From positions 1 to 39,500 of the forward strand of contig NZ_JBEZFP010000089.1 in NCBI RefSeq assembly GCF_040649515.1: a stretch of 39,500 nt of DNA. The letters are read 5' to 3'. Origin of the DNA: Yinghuangia elevatio (lineage in GTDB: Bacteria; Actinomycetota; Actinomycetes; Streptomycetales; Streptomycetaceae). Each line of letters opens with the position of its first letter. The stretch's first letter is position 1. The notes beneath the pieces are model-generated. The model ran no database searches. It was not told where the DNA came from and saw nothing but the letters and a program-made list of their open reading frames with translations. The position numbers were made by a program, and so were the translations under genes. Shown piece by piece: positions 31,908-39,388 of the stretch.

Positions 31908-32522
31908 GTGGGTCCCGTCGCGGAGACAGAGACCCTGGAGCAGCGGGACGCGCGGTTCGAGCGCGACGCGCTGCCGTTTTTGGATCAGCTGTACTCGGCC
32001 GCGCTGCGGATGACGCGCAACCCCGCGGACGCCGAGGACCTCGTCCAGGAGACGTTCGCGAAGGCGTACGGGTCGTTCCACCAGTTCCGCGAGGGCACCA
32101 ACCTCAAAGCCTGGCTCTACCGGATCCTCACCAACACGTTCATCAACAGCTACCGCAAGAAGCAGCGGGAGCCCCAGCAGAGTGCCACCGAGGAGATCGA
32201 GGACTGGCAGCTGGCGCGCGCCGAGTCGCACATGTCGACCGGTCTGCGCTCGGCGGAGGCCCAGGCCCTCGACCGGCTGCCGGACTCCGACGTCAAGGAG
32301 GCCCTCCAGGCGATCCCCGAGGAATTCCGCATCGCGGTCTACCTCGCGGACGTGGAGGGATTCCCGTACAAGGAGATCGCCGACATCATGGGGACCCCCA
32401 TCGGTACGGTGATGTCCCGGCTCCACCGCGGACGCCGCCAGTTGCGCACCCTGCTGGAGGACTACGCCCGCGAGCGCGGGCTGGTTCCGGCCGGTTCGGG
32501 TCGGAAGGATTCGGTCTCATGA
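31908..32522 (+). CDS. sigR: Thiol-oxidative-stress ECF sigma factor SigR
   Basis: A 204-aa group IV sigma factor. Region 2 (about 20-90) contains DAEDLVQETFAKAYGSFHQF and NLKAWLYRILTNTFIN. Region 4 (about 125-185) contains IPEEFRIAVYLADVEGFPYKEIADIMGTPIGTVMSRLHRGRRQL. The sequence is close to S. coelicolor SigR. The GTG at 31908 gives the short stable form. An in-frame ATG at 31749 adds 53 residues and matches the long, unstable isoform made from the SigR-dependent promoter. rsrA follows after 73 bp. Activated by disulfide stress when RsrA releases it. Confidence 0.97.
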   Translation: MGPVAETETLEQRDARFERDALPFLDQLYSAALRMTRNPADAEDLVQETFAKAYGSFHQFREGTNLKAWLYRILTNTFINSYRKKQREPQQSATEEIEDWQLARAESHMSTGLRSAEAQALDRLPDSDVKEALQAIPEEFRIAVYLADVEGFPYKEIADIMGTPIGTVMSRLHRGRRQLRTLLEDYARERGLVPAGSGRKDSVS

Positions 32523-32595
32523 GCGAGCGCGGCGCGCGAGTCACACCGCAGGACGCGTTCGGCGGACGCCCCGGCGGGCGAAGCGAGGTGCGGTC

Positions 32596-32940
32596 ATGAG
32601 CTGCGGCGACGACCACGAAGTGAACTGCTCGGAGATCCTCGGCCGGCTGTACGAGTACATCGACAACGAGCTGGCCGACGCGGACTGCGGGGACATCCGC
32701 ACGCATCTCGACGAGTGCTCGCCCTGCCTGGAGAAGTACGGGCTGGAGCAGCACGTCAAGGCCCTCGTGCAGCGCTGCTGCGGCTGCGACGACGTGCCCG
32801 TGGACCTGCGCAGCAAGGTGCTGGCCCGGATCCGCGAGGTGAAGGTCCAGGTCGACACCGGCGCGGACGGCTCGCAGGTGGTCGTCGAACAGGTGACCGT
32901 CGACCAGTTCGTGGTCGACGTGGAGCGCCCCGGCGCGTAG
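32596..32940 (+). CDS. rsrA: Zinc-binding redox-sensing anti-sigma factor RsrA
   Basis: A 114-aa ZAS-family anti-sigma factor that holds SigR inactive in the reduced, zinc-bound state. Cys and His positions C3, H7, C11, C31, H37, C41, C44, C61 and C62 coincide with those of S. coelicolor RsrA, including the HxxxCxxC motif (37-44) and the C11/C44 pair that forms the trigger disulfide. C64 is an additional Cys. GAGG lies about 9 nt before the ATG. It is co-transcribed with sigR. Confidence 0.97.
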   Translation: MSCGDDHEVNCSEILGRLYEYIDNELADADCGDIRTHLDECSPCLEKYGLEQHVKALVQRCCGCDDVPVDLRSKVLARIREVKVQVDTGADGSQVVVEQVTVDQFVVDVERPGA

Positions 32941-33157
32941 TGCCGGCCCGGCCTCCGGCAGCGGTCCCGGCGCACCCTCCGGCACACGCCGCGTGAGGGG
33001 GCGCATGATGCGACGAATGGCCTATTGCGCGCCCCCCGTTCGGGTTAATCCGGCGACTCTGGACGGAGTAAACCGGACAGAAGGCGCTCAGCGCCCGTAG
33101 GCCGTCCTATCCTCGGTTGGCGGTTGAATTCGCGACCGGAGCCGAGGAGGCAGTCGC

Positions 33158-33985
33158 ATGGGAACGCTGCCGAACACCCCACCCGGCCGGTCCGCCCGGG
33201 GCCCGGGGTCGGGCTTCGGGATCGCAGTCCAAGGCGCCGTGGTGGTGTCCGCGGGACTGTTCTACCTGCGTCGGAACCTGGCGCGGGTGCGCGGCGAGGC
33301 CGCCCGTGACGCATCGGTGCGCAGCCTGCTGCGGGCCGTCGAGGTCAAGGACGGCTACACCCGCGCGCACAGCGAACGAGTGGCGTACGCCGCCGTGTTG
33401 ATCGCCCGCCAGCTGGGCATGCCCAAGCAGCGCGTCACCCTGCTGAAGTACGCCGCGCTGCTGCACGACGTCGGCAAGCTCGGCGTGCCGACGCGGCTGC
33501 TGACCAAATCCGGCCCGCTCGACGCCGACGAGCGCGAGACGATCCAGCGGCACCCGCAGTGCGGTGCCGACCTCGTCCGCGACCTCGACTTCCTCGGGGA
33601 AGGCCGCGAGGGCATCCTGCACCACCACGAGCGCATGGACGGGCGTGGCTATCCGTCCGGCCTCCGGGGGGACGCCATCCCGGAGTTCGCCCGCATCATC
33701 GCGGTCGCGGACGCGTTCGACGCGATGACGTCGACGCGGTCGTACCGCAGGTCGCGGCCCATCGAGGCGGCGCTTGCCGAGCTCCACCGGTGCAGCGGCG
33801 CGCAGTTCGACGCGCGCATGGTCGCGGCGCTGGAGACGGCGCTGCGGCGGCACGGCTGGCCGCTCGCCGAGCAGCCCGCGCCCGTACCGCACGGCTCGCC
33901 GCCGCTGCCGGTGCCGCGCATGGGGCTGGGCGACTCGCACAGCGTCGCCGGCGCCTTGGCCGCCGAGCGCGGCGACGCGCGCTGA
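33158..33985 (+). CDS. Membrane-anchored HD-GYP-type phosphohydrolase
   Basis: A 275-aa protein with one N-terminal membrane helix (about 20-37), a short linker and an HD-GYP domain (about 55-210). The metal/catalytic residues are H71 (RAHSERV), H103-D104 (LLHDVGKLG), H132, HHH155-157, GYP164-166 and D185. HD-GYP enzymes degrade cyclic dinucleotides, mainly c-di-GMP; the membrane anchor faces the domain to the cytoplasm. GAGGAGG lies 7 nt before the ATG. It is downstream of rsrA on the same strand after 217 bp, so it may have its own promoter. Its last 55 residues are disordered. Confidence 0.9.
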   Translation: MGTLPNTPPGRSARGPGSGFGIAVQGAVVVSAGLFYLRRNLARVRGEAARDASVRSLLRAVEVKDGYTRAHSERVAYAAVLIARQLGMPKQRVTLLKYAALLHDVGKLGVPTRLLTKSGPLDADERETIQRHPQCGADLVRDLDFLGEGREGILHHHERMDGRGYPSGLRGDAIPEFARIIAVADAFDAMTSTRSYRRSRPIEAALAELHRCSGAQFDARMVAALETALRRHGWPLAEQPAPVPHGSPPLPVPRMGLGDSHSVAGALAAERGDAR

Positions 33986-34008
33986 CCGCCGGCCTGGCCG
34001 TGGTCACG

Positions 34009-34107
34009 TCCTGAAGAGGCCCTGAGGATCAGCGCCTGAAGATCGCGCCGTGAAGATCACGCCCCTGACCCGCGCGCCGTGAGGGTCGCGCCTTGCGGAT
34101 CACGTCT
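34009..34107. repeat. 14-bp degenerate tandem array between convergent genes
   Basis: Units resembling TGAAGATCGCGCCG start at 34009, 34023, 34037, 34051, 34066, 34080 and 34094. The right edge overlaps the last codons of the minus-strand gene ending at 34100. No clear terminator is visible in this gap. Confidence 0.8.
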
Positions 34108-35080
34108 TGAACCAGCCGGCCCCGCCGATCAGGTCGGTGAGCTGTTCGGCGGTGATGGGCGGGGTGTCCATCGCCGGGAGGTAGCCATCGGCGCCCGTGA
34201 TCCCGGCGGCCGCGGAGATCTCCAGGCCGCGCCCGTCGGGGTAGTACAGGAGCGCGTGGTACACCGGGCCCGACACGTGTCCCGCCGCCTCCTGCCGGCC
34301 GCTCGGCGACCGCCAGGTCTTGAAGATCCCGCCCTCGCCCTCCCCGTTGGAGGCGCAGTTCGTGTTGGACGGCGCCGTGCCGGTGTCGGCGCAGTAGTCG
34401 TGCGCGGCGACCTGCTCCACGGTCTCGCGGCTCTGGTCCGGGTTGACCTTCGGGTCGTAGACGGTGATGTCGATCCAGCCCATGCGGCCGTTCTTGGTCA
34501 CCAGGTAGCGGCCGGACAGCGGGTTCCGGGTGTACGACGGTGTGCCGGTGTCCGCCTTCTTGGTCACGGTCCCGATCCCGGCCGGGAGCTTGCCCTTCAC
34601 GAAGTCGAGCGGGCTCTTGCCCCCGGCCGCCGTCGCGCCCCCGGTCGTCCGCGTGGCCGAACCGCCGGTGCTGCTGGGTGGCTTCGTGGTCGGCGGCGTC
34701 GTCGTGGCCGTCCGGGTCGGGCTGGTCGCGGCCGACGAGGACGGCGCAGCCGAGGAGGTCCGCGGCCGGTTGCCCGGGACGGACGTCGCGGACCCGGTTG
34801 GGTCCGCGGTGGGCGGCGGGGCCGACGTCGCGGGCGTCTCACCGGGCGGCGTCGCCGGCGCGCTGCCCGCGACGTCGCCGCGCGGCGCGCCCACGCCCGG
34901 CTGCGGCAGAAGCGCGGTGCCGACTCCCACGGCGACGACTGCCGCGGCCGATCCCGCGGCCAGCATGATCCTGCGCCGCCGCCGGATGCGGTCGGCCTTG
35001 TGCATGATGTCGTCGACCACCGGATCGTCCGGCACTTCGATCCCCTGGGCGGCAAGGCCCAGGAGATCCCTCACGCGCAT
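34100..35080 (-). CDS. Single-pass membrane protein paired with SigE-family sigma factor
   Basis: A 326-aa protein. A short cytoplasmic segment (MRVRDLLGLAAQGIEVPDDPVVDDIMHKADRIRRRRR) is followed by one membrane helix (about 38-58) and a long Thr/Ser/Pro/Ala linker (about 60-150). The globular outer domain (about 155-326) includes YCADTGTAPSNTNC, a likely disulfide pair. It starts 5 bp after the ECF sigma gene, and this pairing suggests an anti-sigma or accessory role, though no classic anti-sigma domain is visible. AAGG lies very close to the ATG; a TTG three codons upstream is possible. Confidence 0.8.
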   Translation of the reverse strand: MRVRDLLGLAAQGIEVPDDPVVDDIMHKADRIRRRRRIMLAAGSAAAVVAVGVGTALLPQPGVGAPRGDVAGSAPATPPGETPATSAPPPTADPTGSATSVPGNRPRTSSAAPSSSAATSPTRTATTTPPTTKPPSSTGGSATRTTGGATAAGGKSPLDFVKGKLPAGIGTVTKKADTGTPSYTRNPLSGRYLVTKNGRMGWIDITVYDPKVNPDQSRETVEQVAAHDYCADTGTAPSNTNCASNGEGEGGIFKTWRSPSGRQEAAGHVSGPVYHALLYYPDGRGLEISAAAGITGADGYLPAMDTPPITAEQLTDLIGGAGWFKT

Positions 35081-35085
35081 GTCCT

Positions 35086-35622
35086 TCAAAGCCGGGCCTC
35101 CTCGGCGTCGGTGAACCGGTCCGCGGCGTCCGGCAGCGCGTCGCCGAGTGCGGACCGCAGGGTCGCCAGGCCGCGTGCGCTCTGGCTCTTGACCGTCCCC
35201 GTACTGACCCCCAGGATGTGCGCCGTTTCCTCGACGCTCAGGTCTTCCCAGTAGCGCAGTACCAGAACGGCGCGCTGCCGAGGCGGGACCTCGGCGAGAG
35301 CCGTGCGTACCGCGAGGCTCATGTCGAGGTCGCCGTGTGCGGCCTCGGTGGTGTCGGGTGGTGCGGCGTGCGGGTGTTCGCGGCGCCAGAGTCGCCGGCG
35401 CGACGATATGAAGACGCTCATGAGGGTCCTGCGCGTGTACGCCTCGATGTTGTCGATCCGGTCCAGACGCCGCCCCGCCAGCACCACCTTGACCAGGGTC
35501 GACTGCACCAGATCCTCCGCCTCGTGGACGTCGCCGCACAGCAGGAACGCGCTCCTGAGGAGCGGGCCGCGCCGGGCCGCGATGAAGTCGCGCAGGGCAT
35601 CGTCGTGTCCCGCCAACGCCAC
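35086..35622 (-). CDS. SigE-family ECF RNA polymerase sigma factor
   Basis: A 178-aa ECF sigma factor. Region 2 reads FIAARRGPLLRSAFLLCGDVHEAEDLVQSTLVKV; region 4 reads LPPRQRAVLVLRYWEDLSVEETAHILGVSTGTVKSQSARGLATLR with V for L at the first position. This is the pattern of the actinobacterial SigE family, distinct from SigR. The GTG at 35622 has AGGGGG just upstream. The membrane partner gene follows on the same strand with a 5-bp gap. The promoter is probably in the AT-richer 35690-35735. Confidence 0.93.
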   Translation of the reverse strand: MALAGHDDALRDFIAARRGPLLRSAFLLCGDVHEAEDLVQSTLVKVVLAGRRLDRIDNIEAYTRRTLMSVFISSRRRLWRREHPHAAPPDTTEAAHGDLDMSLAVRTALAEVPPRQRAVLVLRYWEDLSVEETAHILGVSTGTVKSQSARGLATLRSALGDALPDAADRFTDAEEARL

Positions 35623-35739
35623 ACCCCCTCAGAGGCCCCCGGCCGGAGGGCCCTCACCTCGAAAGAGAGTCGGACGGCGGAAACGGTTGCCCGTGCGGCG
35701 AGGAATTTCGGATAAACCGAAAAATGGTGCTCGTGTGGA

Positions 35740-36441
35740 CTATTCGGGCGCGCTGACGGTGCCCATGGCGGTGCCCGCGGATGTACCCGATGTGCCCACA
35801 GCGGTGCTCACGGCAGTGCTCACGGCGGAGCCTGCCATGGCGTCCGTGGCGGTGTCGGGACGCGTGCCCGCGTCCCGGCGCGTACGGCGGCCGATACCCT
35901 CCCGCAGCCCCGCGAGCGGCGGGGTGCCGCGGTCGCGCAGCATGCCTCCGACGACGAGCAGGCCCACCCCGGCCGCCACGAGCAGGTCCCCGGGACTGTC
36001 GACCTCGGGAAGTACCGGGAGCGGCACGGGAATCGACTCGCCGAGCGCGTTGAACCGGGTGTCCGCCCCCGCGACCACCCGCCCGGCCGCCGCGGCTCCG
36101 TCGAGCGGTACGCCGGCCCGCGCCGCGGCGTGCTCCGACAGCGGCATCCCGCCGTTGAGCACGATCACCAGCGCGTTCAGCAGCAGCCCCGAGGCGGCCA
36201 GCGGGATGCCGGCCAGGTGCAGGTTCCCGGCCGCGAACCGGGCGGCCAGCGCGGCCGATCCCAGCAGCGCAAGTTGGTGGACGGTGGGGTCGGAGACCAG
36301 CGCCGCGATCAGCTGGGCCGCGAACGCGCAGCCGAGCCACGGCAGATGGCGTACCGGAAGGCGGGACAGGCCGGAGACCCGGCCGCCGAGAAGGGCACCG
36401 GCGCCGAGAGCGAGGACGAGGACGAGCACGGCCAGACCCAC
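35740..36441 (-). CDS. DUF5317-type membrane protein
   Basis: A 233-aa integral membrane protein with about five hydrophobic helices from residue 1 to 160. The motif LLNALVIVLNGGMPLS (about 86-101) and SPGDLLVAAGVGLLVVGGML (about 150-168) are typical of DUF5317. The tail is a low-complexity SAVSTAVSTAVGTSGTSAGTAMG repeat. Function unknown. The GTG at 36441, at the first helix, is the likely start; no good ribosome binding site is visible, and an in-frame ATG at 36564 would add a hydrophilic extension that overlaps the divergent promoter. Confidence 0.78.
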   Translation of the reverse strand: MGLAVLVLVLALGAGALLGGRVSGLSRLPVRHLPWLGCAFAAQLIAALVSDPTVHQLALLGSAALAARFAAGNLHLAGIPLAASGLLLNALVIVLNGGMPLSEHAAARAGVPLDGAAAAGRVVAGADTRFNALGESIPVPLPVLPEVDSPGDLLVAAGVGLLVVGGMLRDRGTPPLAGLREGIGRRTRRDAGTRPDTATDAMAGSAVSTAVSTAVGTSGTSAGTAMGTVSAPE

Positions 36442-36502
36442 GCGGTCATTCTGTCCGCGGTCGTCCGCTTCACAAAGATCCGCGGCGCGTGTTGTCGTGT
36501 GT

Positions 36503-36531
36503 ACCACCCGGTGGGACGCGTCCCGCGTGGT
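36503..36531. promoter_or_regulatory. Long imperfect palindrome between DUF5317-type and biotin-carrier genes
   Basis: GGGACGCGTCCC (36513-36524) is a perfect 12-bp palindrome, flanked by ACCAC (36503-36507) and GTGGT (36527-36531), which can pair with a 3-nt bulge. It sits between divergent starts and may be an operator. Confidence 0.5.
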
Positions 36532-36617
36532 TGGATTTCCGTCGGGAGCGACGCGCGTGGCCACGGGCCGCGCCGGGACCGCTCCCGTCGGATGAGCACG
36601 GGAAAGGAAGCGCCGGG

Positions 36618-36833
36618 ATGGCCGAGGAGGTCCACGCGGAGATGGTGGCCAACGTCGCGAAGATCGTGGTCGCCGAGGGCGAGGCGGTCGAGGCGGGGGC
36701 GACCCTCGTCATCCTGGAGTCCATGAAGATGGAGATCCCGGTGCTGACCGAGGGCCCCGGGACCGTCGAGGCGATCCGGGTCGCGGAGGGCGACGTGATC
36801 CAGGAAGGCGACCTGATCGCGGTCATCTCGTGA
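36618..36833 (+). CDS. Stand-alone biotin/lipoyl carrier protein
   Basis: A 71-aa single-domain carrier. ESMKMEIPV carries the target Lys of biotin carboxyl carrier domains, inside the usual hammerhead with GEAVEAGATLVIL before and VAEGDVIQEGDLIAVIS after. The Met-Lys-Met context indicates biotin rather than lipoate. It would have to work with a separate biotin carboxylase and transferase; none are in the window. GGAAAGGAAG (36601-36610) lies 7 nt before the ATG. It is convergent with the BsaP-like gene (22-bp gap). Confidence 0.92.
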   Translation: MAEEVHAEMVANVAKIVVAEGEAVEAGATLVILESMKMEIPVLTEGPGTVEAIRVAEGDVIQEGDLIAVIS

Positions 36834-36855
36834 GTGCGGGGTCAGGTGCCGGTCG

Positions 36856-37071
36856 TCAGCCGGTCCGGGTGCCGTGCTCCACGCACTTGGCGGTCCAACC
36901 GCGCGGCGTCACCTGCACGACCATGCGGCGTCGGCAGTCTCCGCAGTAGCGCGGCGGTTCCAGCTCCCGGCGACGTGCGCAGCCCTCGTGTCCCGCCGCC
37001 GTCGCGGCCTCGCCGCACTGGTCGCAGTAGGGGGCTGCCGGTGTGGGGAGCGGGGCATGCGATGCGTTCAC
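36856..37071 (-). CDS. bsaP: BsaP-like biotin synthase auxiliary protein
   Basis: A 71-aa protein. The C-terminal half, LEPPRYCGDCRRRMVVQVTPRGWTAKCVEHG, matches the signature of the mycobacterial biotin synthase auxiliary protein BsaP (Rv1590), which supports BioB Fe-S function. The N-terminal half adds a CxxC (YCDQCG) and a HEGC pair, giving enough Cys/His for a metal or Fe-S site. The GTG at 37071 is the probable start; an in-frame ATG at 37092 overlaps the divergent thioesterase ATG. bioB is not in this window. Recognition is by memory of the family, so the symbol is tentative. Confidence 0.6.
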   Translation of the reverse strand: MNASHAPLPTPAAPYCDQCGEAATAAGHEGCARRRELEPPRYCGDCRRRMVVQVTPRGWTAKCVEHGTRTG

Positions 37072-37090
37072 GGTCGTAGAGTACGGCTCC

Positions 37091-37498
37091 ATGCCGCAGC
37101 AGCCCATTCCGGTGTCGCCCGGAACACATGCCGAACTCACCCACACCGTGACGGACGCCGACACCGCGGAGGCGGTCGGCAGCGGCGACCTCCCGGTGCT
37201 CGGCACACCGCGGCTCCTGGCCCTCGCCGAGGCGGCGACGGTACGCGCGCTCGCCGGACACCTCGGCGCCGACCGCACGTCGGTCGGCACGCGCGTCTCC
37301 CTCGAACACCTGCTGCCCACACCGGTCGGCGGCACCGTCACGGTCCGCGCCGAAGTCGTGTACGCCGACGGCCGGCTCGTGCGCTTCTCGGTCGTCGCCG
37401 AGGACGCCGCGCGGCGGCTGGTCGGGCAGGGCGAGGTCACGCGCGTGGTCGTCGACCGCGAGCGGTTCCTCGCGCGCGTGCCGTCCGCGGACGCGTAG
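37091..37498 (+). CDS. FlK-like hotdog-fold acyl-CoA thioesterase
   Basis: A 135-aa hotdog thioesterase. The FlK catalytic set appears as T39 (VLGTPRL), E47 (ALAEAAT) and H73 (SLEHLLPTPVG), at the same spacing (8 and 26) as Thr42, Glu50 and His76 of fluoroacetyl-CoA thioesterase. Most relatives act on other short acyl-CoAs, and fluoroacetate is not implied. ATG at 37091 is chosen because it starts the conserved part; TAGAGT (37077-37082) 8 nt upstream suggests a leaderless mRNA. An in-frame GTG at 37043 would extend into the divergent BsaP-like gene. Confidence 0.85.
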   Translation: MPQQPIPVSPGTHAELTHTVTDADTAEAVGSGDLPVLGTPRLLALAEAATVRALAGHLGADRTSVGTRVSLEHLLPTPVGGTVTVRAEVVYADGRLVRFSVVAEDAARRLVGQGEVTRVVVDRERFLARVPSADA

Positions 37499-37552
37499 CC
37501 GCCGTCCGGGACGCAGAGCCGCGTGCCGGCCGTATCCCGTATCCCGTTCGCG

Positions 37553-39388
37553 TCACACGCCGTTCGTGCTGCGCGGGTAGACCGCCTCCGGATCGGTCAG
37601 CACGTTGACCAGGTACGGCACTTCGGACGCGAACGCCCGGCCCAGCGCGGCCCCGAGGTCCTCCGCCCGCTCCACCGTCTCGCCCGCGCCGCCGAGCGCC
37701 CGCACGACCTCGTCGTACCGGGTCGCCGGGGCGAGGTCGGCCGCGACGTCGTAGCCGTAGAGCATGCGCATCGGGTGCTTCTCCAGGCCCCAGATGCCGT
37801 TGTTGCCGACGACCATGACCACGGGCAGCTTGTGGCGTACCAGGGTGTCCACGTCCATCAGCGAGAACCCGGCGGCGCCGTCGCCGAGCAGCAGCACGAT
37901 CTGCGCGTCGGGCCGGGCCAGCCGGGCGCCGACCGCGTAGCCGAGGCCGGTGCCGAGGCAGCCGTACGGGCCCGGGTCGAGCCAGCCGCCGGGCCGGGCG
38001 GGCTCGACGTACTTCCCGGCGTACGACACGAAGTCGCCGCCGTCGCCGATCACCACGGCGTCGTCGTCGAGCACGCGCAAGAGCTCGCCGTACACGCGCA
38101 CCGGGTGGATCGTGTCGCCGCTGCCGCGCAGCAGCGCCCGGTCCGACTGCGCGGCCGTGCGTACCGCCGCCTGCACGTGCTCGCACCAGCGCTGGTACGC
38201 CGACGCCTTGCCCTTGCGCGTCCACGCCTCGACGATGCCGTCGAGCGTGAGTGTCAGGTCCCCGCAGACGGACGCGGCCACCGGCGCGGTGCCGCCCAGC
38301 TGACCGGGGGAGTCGACGAGGTGCACGACGCGTGCGGGTGTGGCGCCGTCGCGCCCGCCGAACACGCCGTAGCCGAGCCGGAAGTCGAGCGGGGCGCCGA
38401 TGACGACGACCAGGTCCGCGCCGCCGAGTGCGGTGGACCGGGCCCGGGTGACCAGCAGTTCGTGGCCGTTGGGCAGGACGCCGCGGCCCATGCCGTTGGC
38501 GACGACGGGGATTCCCATGGTCTCGGCGGCGCGGCGGGCGGCCTCCTCGGCGCCGTCCATCCATACGTCCTGGCCGAACACCAGCACCGGGCGCTGGGCC
38601 TCCGCCAACAGGCCCGCCGCGGTGGCGACCCCGACCGGGTCGGGGACCGCCCGGACCGGCTCGGCCGCGACCGGTGCGGGGACCGTGGCGCGGTCGAAGA
38701 GCACGTCCATGGGCACGTCGAGGAACACCGGTCCGCGGTGCGGACGGGCGGCCAGGGCCACCGCGTCGGCCACCTCGGCCGCGATGCGGTCGGTCTCGTG
38801 CACGGTCGCGGCCCGCTTGGTGACCGGGGCCAGCAGCGGCGGGTGGTCGAGTTCCTGGAGCGCGCCGGAACCCCACCGGAAGGCCGGCGCGCGGCCGCCG
38901 ATCACCAGCAGGGGCGAGCCGTTCATGTGCGCGGTCGTCACGGCGCTCACGCCGTTGGTGACGCCCGGGCCCGCGGTGAGGACGGCGAGTCCGGTGCGGC
39001 GGGTGAGCTTGGCGGTCGCCTCGGCGGCGAAGACGGCGGTCTGCTCGTGGCGTACGTCGACGATGCGCAGGGGCTCGGCCGCCTTCACCGCGCCGTCGTA
39101 GACCGGGAACACGTGTCCGCCGGACAGTGTGAACAGGGTGTCGATCCCGTGTGCGCGGAGCGCCGCGACCGCGAGGTCTCCGCCGTGCCCTTCGACGGTC
39201 TCCGGACGCCGCCGGTCCTGGCTGCGCTCCGGGGTGCGGTCCCGACCGTGTCCCCGACTGTGTTCCTGCCCGTGCTCTTGGCTGTGTTCCTGCCCGTGCT
39301 CTTGGCTGTGCTTTTGGCTGTGCTCTTGGTCGTGGTCCTGGCTGTGGCGTTGGTCGTGGTGCTGGTCGTGCGCGTGCGAGCCCGACAT
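37553..39388 (-). CDS. TPP-dependent acetolactate-synthase-like enzyme with His-repeat N-terminus
   Basis: A 611-aa thiamine-diphosphate enzyme with a normal three-domain core from about residue 68. The catalytic Glu is E115 (RHEQTAVFAAEA), and the TPP/Mg motif is GDG (502-504) through NN (529-530). AVLTAGPGVTNGVSAV is typical of the acetolactate synthase / 2-hydroxyacyl-CoA lyase group; which reaction it does is open. Residues 5-48 hold 13 His, with a His every fourth residue from 15 to 47 in HSQE/HGQE tetrapeptides, which the family lacks. GGAGG 8 nt before the ATG at 39388 shows that this extension is translated. No acetolactate synthase small subunit is adjacent. Confidence 0.88.
   Translation of the reverse strand: MSGSHAHDQHHDQRHSQDHDQEHSQKHSQEHGQEHSQEHGQEHSRGHGRDRTPERSQDRRRPETVEGHGGDLAVAALRAHGIDTLFTLSGGHVFPVYDGAVKAAEPLRIVDVRHEQTAVFAAEATAKLTRRTGLAVLTAGPGVTNGVSAVTTAHMNGSPLLVIGGRAPAFRWGSGALQELDHPPLLAPVTKRAATVHETDRIAAEVADAVALAARPHRGPVFLDVPMDVLFDRATVPAPVAAEPVRAVPDPVGVATAAGLLAEAQRPVLVFGQDVWMDGAEEAARRAAETMGIPVVANGMGRGVLPNGHELLVTRARSTALGGADLVVVIGAPLDFRLGYGVFGGRDGATPARVVHLVDSPGQLGGTAPVAASVCGDLTLTLDGIVEAWTRKGKASAYQRWCEHVQAAVRTAAQSDRALLRGSGDTIHPVRVYGELLRVLDDDAVVIGDGGDFVSYAGKYVEPARPGGWLDPGPYGCLGTGLGYAVGARLARPDAQIVLLLGDGAAGFSLMDVDTLVRHKLPVVMVVGNNGIWGLEKHPMRMLYGYDVAADLAPATRYDEVVRALGGAGETVERAEDLGAALGRAFASEVPYLVNVLTDPEAVYPRSTNGV
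39245..39346 (-). repeat. 12-bp tandem repeats encoding the His-rich extension
   Basis: About nine in-frame 12-bp units encode HSQE/HGQE-type tetrapeptides. Alternating units also show a 24-bp higher period. Confidence 0.88.

Noticed and set aside
37043..37090. Longer N-terminus of the FlK-like thioesterase
   Set aside because: The added 16 residues are not family-like and would overlap the BsaP-like gene; the ATG at 37091 begins the conserved part.
37091..37498. Fluoroacetate resistance role for the FlK-like thioesterase
   Set aside because: The catalytic spacing is shared by many short-chain acyl-CoA thioesterases and no fluorinase or fluorometabolite gene is present.
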